A model generated the notes under the pieces. The model ran no database searches. It saw only the letters and a list, made by a program, of their open reading frames with translations, and was not told the DNA's origin. Positions 61,446 to 64,000 of a stretch of DNA of 64,000 nt are shown here, piece after piece. The translations under genes were made by a program, and so were the position numbers. Source of the stretch: JABDMD01 sp965203475 (GTDB taxonomy: Bacteria; Pseudomonadota; Gammaproteobacteria; UBA4575); the NCBI GenBank assembly GCA_965203475.1, contig OZ241890.1:1612001-1676000 (forward strand), written 5' to 3'. How positions within the stretch are numbered: the first letter of the stretch is position 1; each line of letters starts with the position of its first letter.

Positions 61446-62648
61446 ATGACAAAAAATATGCTCGCTAAAACAGACCAAATGCTAAAACTTGTTCAAGACA
61501 TTGATCAGTGTGTTATGTGTGGCTTATGTCTTCCACATTGTCCTACTTATACAGTAACAAAAAATGAGGCTGAATCGCCGCGGGGGCGCATCGCACTTGT
61601 ACGTGCACTCTACGAAAACAAAATTAATGCTACCCCAAAAACGGTGGCACATCTCGATCACTGCTTAGGGTGCAATTCCTGTGAAACGGCTTGCCCGGCA
61701 AATGTTAACTACGAAGAAATTATAGATTTGGGGCGTACGTTAATTGCTGAAAAACATTCACTCGCATACAAAATTAAACTGAAATTAGTAACTACAATAA
61801 TAACGAATCCATTTATTTCTTATTTCGTGAATAAGATAATTCGAATTTTAAAGATTGTAAAACTAGAACTCCTATTTAATAGATTTTATCTGTTCAGAAT
61901 ATTTCCTACGTGGGAAAAAATGGTTTTTCCTGAAATTGAAGAACCAATTTCTCCCAAATTTCGTATTTTATTATTTGATGCTTGTGCCAGTTCCTTCGTA
62001 GATGATTCCACTATAAATGCGGCTAACTATCTGCTAAGAAAATTAGGATGCAAGGTTATACAAATACCTTCATCGATCTGTTGTGGTGCGCTACATCAAC
62101 ATACAGGTAAATCAAATAAAGCGGATAATTTCAGGCATCAACTAGCCGATCTAGTAAAAGAGTATGACTTTGATTACTTGGTATCGATGGCCACCGGATG
62201 TGGCGCACAACTAAAGCAACAAAAAGCCTTTGAAGGCAAGCATTTAGATATCAATGATTTAATGCTTCAGTTATTAGAGAAAGAATCGCTGGAATTTCAA
62301 CCTTTGTCGGAAGAAGTATTTATACATCAGCCCTGCACAAGCTCTTTTTCTAGCATCGATAACAGTACTGTTAAAAAATTACTGCAGATAATTCCTAAAG
62401 CTACCTTCAAAGAATTTGATGATACATTATCTTGCTGTGGCGCCGGTGGAATTAATGTAGTGATGCAACAGACAATGGCCGAAACATTAATTCAACCCAA
62501 ATTAAATGCCCTAAAAGCCTCAAATTCGCATTATTTAGTGACAAGTAATATTGGCTGTGCTTTACATTTCCAACAACAAATTAAACAACAAAAATTACCC
62601 ATTACAGTTTGTCATCCCATCAACTTGCTCGCTCAACAACTGCTATAA
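61446..62648 (+). CDS. GlcF-like iron-sulfur oxidoreductase subunit
   Basis: 400 residues. Two [4Fe-4S] ligand sets are near the N-terminus (CVMCGLCLPHCP at about residue 20 and CLGCNSCETACP at about 74), followed by two CCG domains (SSICCGALHQHTG and LSCCGAGGI). This is the layout of GlcF and GlpC-type subunits that take electrons from an FAD partner. Partner genes glcD/glcE are not in the window, so the donor is unknown (an orphan subunit). Ends eight bases before the coq7 start. Confidence 0.85.
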   Translation: MTKNMLAKTDQMLKLVQDIDQCVMCGLCLPHCPTYTVTKNEAESPRGRIALVRALYENKINATPKTVAHLDHCLGCNSCETACPANVNYEEIIDLGRTLIAEKHSLAYKIKLKLVTTIITNPFISYFVNKIIRILKIVKLELLFNRFYLFRIFPTWEKMVFPEIEEPISPKFRILLFDACASSFVDDSTINAANYLLRKLGCKVIQIPSSICCGALHQHTGKSNKADNFRHQLADLVKEYDFDYLVSMATGCGAQLKQQKAFEGKHLDINDLMLQLLEKESLEFQPLSEEVFIHQPCTSSFSSIDNSTVKKLLQIIPKATFKEFDDTLSCCGAGGINVVMQQTMAETLIQPKLNALKASNSHYLVTSNIGCALHFQQQIKQQKLPITVCHPINLLAQQLL

Positions 62649-62656
62649 TCTACAAT

Positions 62657-63286
62657 ATGAGAAATTTTAGTGTCATCGATCAGGTGCTATCGCAAATGGA
62701 TCGAGCTTTGTATGCAATGTTTGCAAAACCCAAATCTTTTTCAACTGAAGAATTTACGACTACGACAAACATCAGTGAGGACGATAAAAAACGCTCTGCA
62801 CGTCTTATGCGCGTAAACCATGCTGGCGAAATGGCAGCACAGGGCCTGTATCGCGGCCACATGCTTACGGCACGCGATGCTGCTATTAAACAACAATTAA
62901 GTGACGCTGCTGCAGAAGAACAAACCCATTTAAGTTGGTGCAATCAACGCCTTGAAGAATTAAATGACCAACCCAGTGTGTTCGATCCTGCTTGGTATCT
63001 TGGATCATTTGCCATTGGTGCTACAGTAGGTTTGCTCGGAGATAAATGGACATTGGGATTTATTTCTGAAACAGAAAAACAAGTAGTAAAACATCTTGAT
63101 AAACATCTGGAACGTTTGCCAGACAATGATCATGCCAGCAGGGAAATCCTATTAAAAATGCGAGATGATGAAGCTCATCACGATCGAAATGCGCAAAATG
63201 CTGGTGCCGAAGAATTACCAGCTCCTGCAAAATTGGCAATGCATGCAGTTTCTAAAATTATGACAAAAACTTCTTACTGGATTTAA
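62657..63286 (+). CDS. coq7: 3-demethoxyubiquinol 3-hydroxylase Coq7
   Basis: 209 residues from the ATG at 62657; the frame runs 16 codons further upstream inside the glcF end, but RNFSVIDQVLSQMDRAL is the expected N-terminus. The di-iron site is visible: Glu of NHAGEMAA, EEQTHLSW (ExxH), and RDDEAHHDRNA (ExxH) in two halves of the four-helix bundle. It performs the C6 hydroxylation of ubiquinone in place of UbiF. With UbiH and UbiI at 46534-49062 all three ring hydroxylases are in this window. Confidence 0.95.
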   Translation: MRNFSVIDQVLSQMDRALYAMFAKPKSFSTEEFTTTTNISEDDKKRSARLMRVNHAGEMAAQGLYRGHMLTARDAAIKQQLSDAAAEEQTHLSWCNQRLEELNDQPSVFDPAWYLGSFAIGATVGLLGDKWTLGFISETEKQVVKHLDKHLERLPDNDHASREILLKMRDDEAHHDRNAQNAGAEELPAPAKLAMHAVSKIMTKTSYWI

Positions 63287-64000
63287 TCGATTGAACCCAT
63301 GCCATAAAAAATTTCACTCATTTCATTTTTAAGCTGATGTTCAATTTGTATACGCTCTTCTGACTTAAATTCCTCAACACCTCGACCAAAAAGATAATCA
63401 TCCAGCGCAAAATTTTTAATTAGCATTTTAGTGTGAAAGATATTTTCTTGATCAACATTCGTATCAATCATTTCATATTGAGATTTTGTTTTATCAGACA
63501 AGTAGTCTTGAATGGATGTGATGTCATGATCAATGTAGTGTTTCTTTCCATCGACATCTCTAGTAAACCCTCGTACTCGATAATCCAACACAACAATATC
63601 TTCATTAAAACTATCAATTAAATAGTTCAACGCTTTTAGAGGTGACACCCGGCCACAGGTAGATACATCAATATCTACTCTAAAGGTACTGATTCCATTA
63701 TCAGGATGCCATTCAGGATAGGTGTGTGCGGTAATATGGCTTTTATCCAAATGTGCGACTGTAGATTTTTTTAATAGATCAAGACTTTCCACAAATTCAA
63801 ATTCATCATCTGAAATTAAAATTTCAGTTAAGTCTGGCTCTTCTGAAATCATACAGGTAACACTGGCACCTCTTGGTTCGTAGTTATGGCTTGAAATATT
63901 CAGAATACTGGCCCCGATGCGTTGGGTAACTTCAGTGAGAACTTGTTGTAATCGACTTGCACTATAGGTTTCATCCACATAGGCCAAATATTCCTGCTGA
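63283..64000 (-). CDS. speD: S-adenosylmethionine decarboxylase SpeD (5' partial)
   Basis: At least 234 visible residues of the Gram-negative class SpeD (E. coli 264). The self-cleavage site is in HLDKSHITAHTYPE, where Lys-Ser is cut to make the pyruvoyl group. The frame is open to the right edge, so about 30-35 N-terminal residues lie beyond the window; the TTG near 63987 is not the true start. The stop overlaps the coq7 stop by four bases (convergent). It makes decarboxylated SAM for spermidine synthesis; speE is not in view. Confidence 0.95.
   Translation of the reverse strand, partial: QQEYLAYVDETYSASRLQQVLTEVTQRIGASILNISSHNYEPRGASVTCMISEEPDLTEILISDDEFEFVESLDLLKKSTVAHLDKSHITAHTYPEWHPDNGISTFRVDIDVSTCGRVSPLKALNYLIDSFNEDIVVLDYRVRGFTRDVDGKKHYIDHDITSIQDYLSDKTKSQYEMIDTNVDQENIFHTKMLIKNFALDDYLFGRGVEEFKSEERIQIEHQLKNEMSEIFYGMGSID

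Overview
The window is about 64 kb of an AT-rich chromosome (roughly 40 % G+C by eye) from a gammaproteobacterium. The evidence is conserved gene order rather than any single gene: mrdA-mrdB-mltB-rlpA-dacA-dat-ybeD-lipB-lipA; lptD-surA-pdxA-(2 genes)-rsmA-apaG-apaH; lgt-thyA-folA; ygfB-pepP-ubiH-ubiI; a coiled-coil gene-zapA-6S RNA-EVE gene; rplM-rpsI; and a gammaproteobacterial-type speD. AmgK/MurU peptidoglycan recycling and a membrane pyrophosphatase separate it from the enteric bacteria. I cannot name the genus. No rRNA, tRNA, CRISPR array, prophage or intact insertion sequence was seen.

Layout. 0-2 kb: small membrane or secreted proteins, starting with a gene cut by the window edge (a membrane segment joined to a cold-shock domain). 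1.9-4.6 kb: homocysteine methyltransferase, then amgK-murU. 4.6-14.1 kb (minus strand): one tightly packed run for cell elongation and wall synthesis (PBP2, RodA, MltB, RlpA, a PBP5-type carboxypeptidase), a D-amino-acid-type aminotransferase, lipoate synthesis (LipB, LipA) and an ElyC-like protein. 14.4-16.4 kb: membrane pyrophosphatase of the K+-dependent class, closed by a clear terminator. 16.4-20.6 kb: an accessory region with a 105-residue orphan protein, an SSS transporter, two decayed genes, short repeats, a 33-residue membrane peptide and a DUF899 protein. 20.6-25.9 kb: RND pump and adaptor with an unusual phosphoesterase between them.

26-39 kb is outer-membrane biogenesis (LptD with all four conserved cysteines, SurA), PLP synthesis, rRNA methylation, Ap4A hydrolysis, dTMP/folate synthesis, lipoprotein acylation, a thioredoxin-fold YyaL protein, PlsC and Tpx. 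39-43 kb holds an orphan GcvH, a periplasmic copper chaperone and a tupBCA tungstate transporter. 43-45 kb is a second accessory pocket; it carries a second copy of the 105-residue family, bracketed by two inverted copies of a short repeat that also occurs in the first accessory region. 45-51 kb: MltF-like lytic transglycosylase, two ubiquinone hydroxylases, PepP, YgfB. 51-53.3 kb: coiled-coil gene, ZapA, 6S RNA, EVE protein and a Lys/Arg-rich histone-like repeat protein. 53-64 kb: IlvA, RpiA, several small proteins, an M19 dipeptidase, RpsI/RplM, a [2Fe-2S] ferredoxin, GlcF-like Fe-S protein, Coq7 and a SpeD that runs off the right edge.

Most of the window is ordinary core genome. The best leads are the duplicated 105-residue family with its flanking inverted repeats, the phosphoesterase with an altered metal motif inside an RND operon, the exact 66-bp repeats in the histone-like gene, and the duplicated start region of ubiI.
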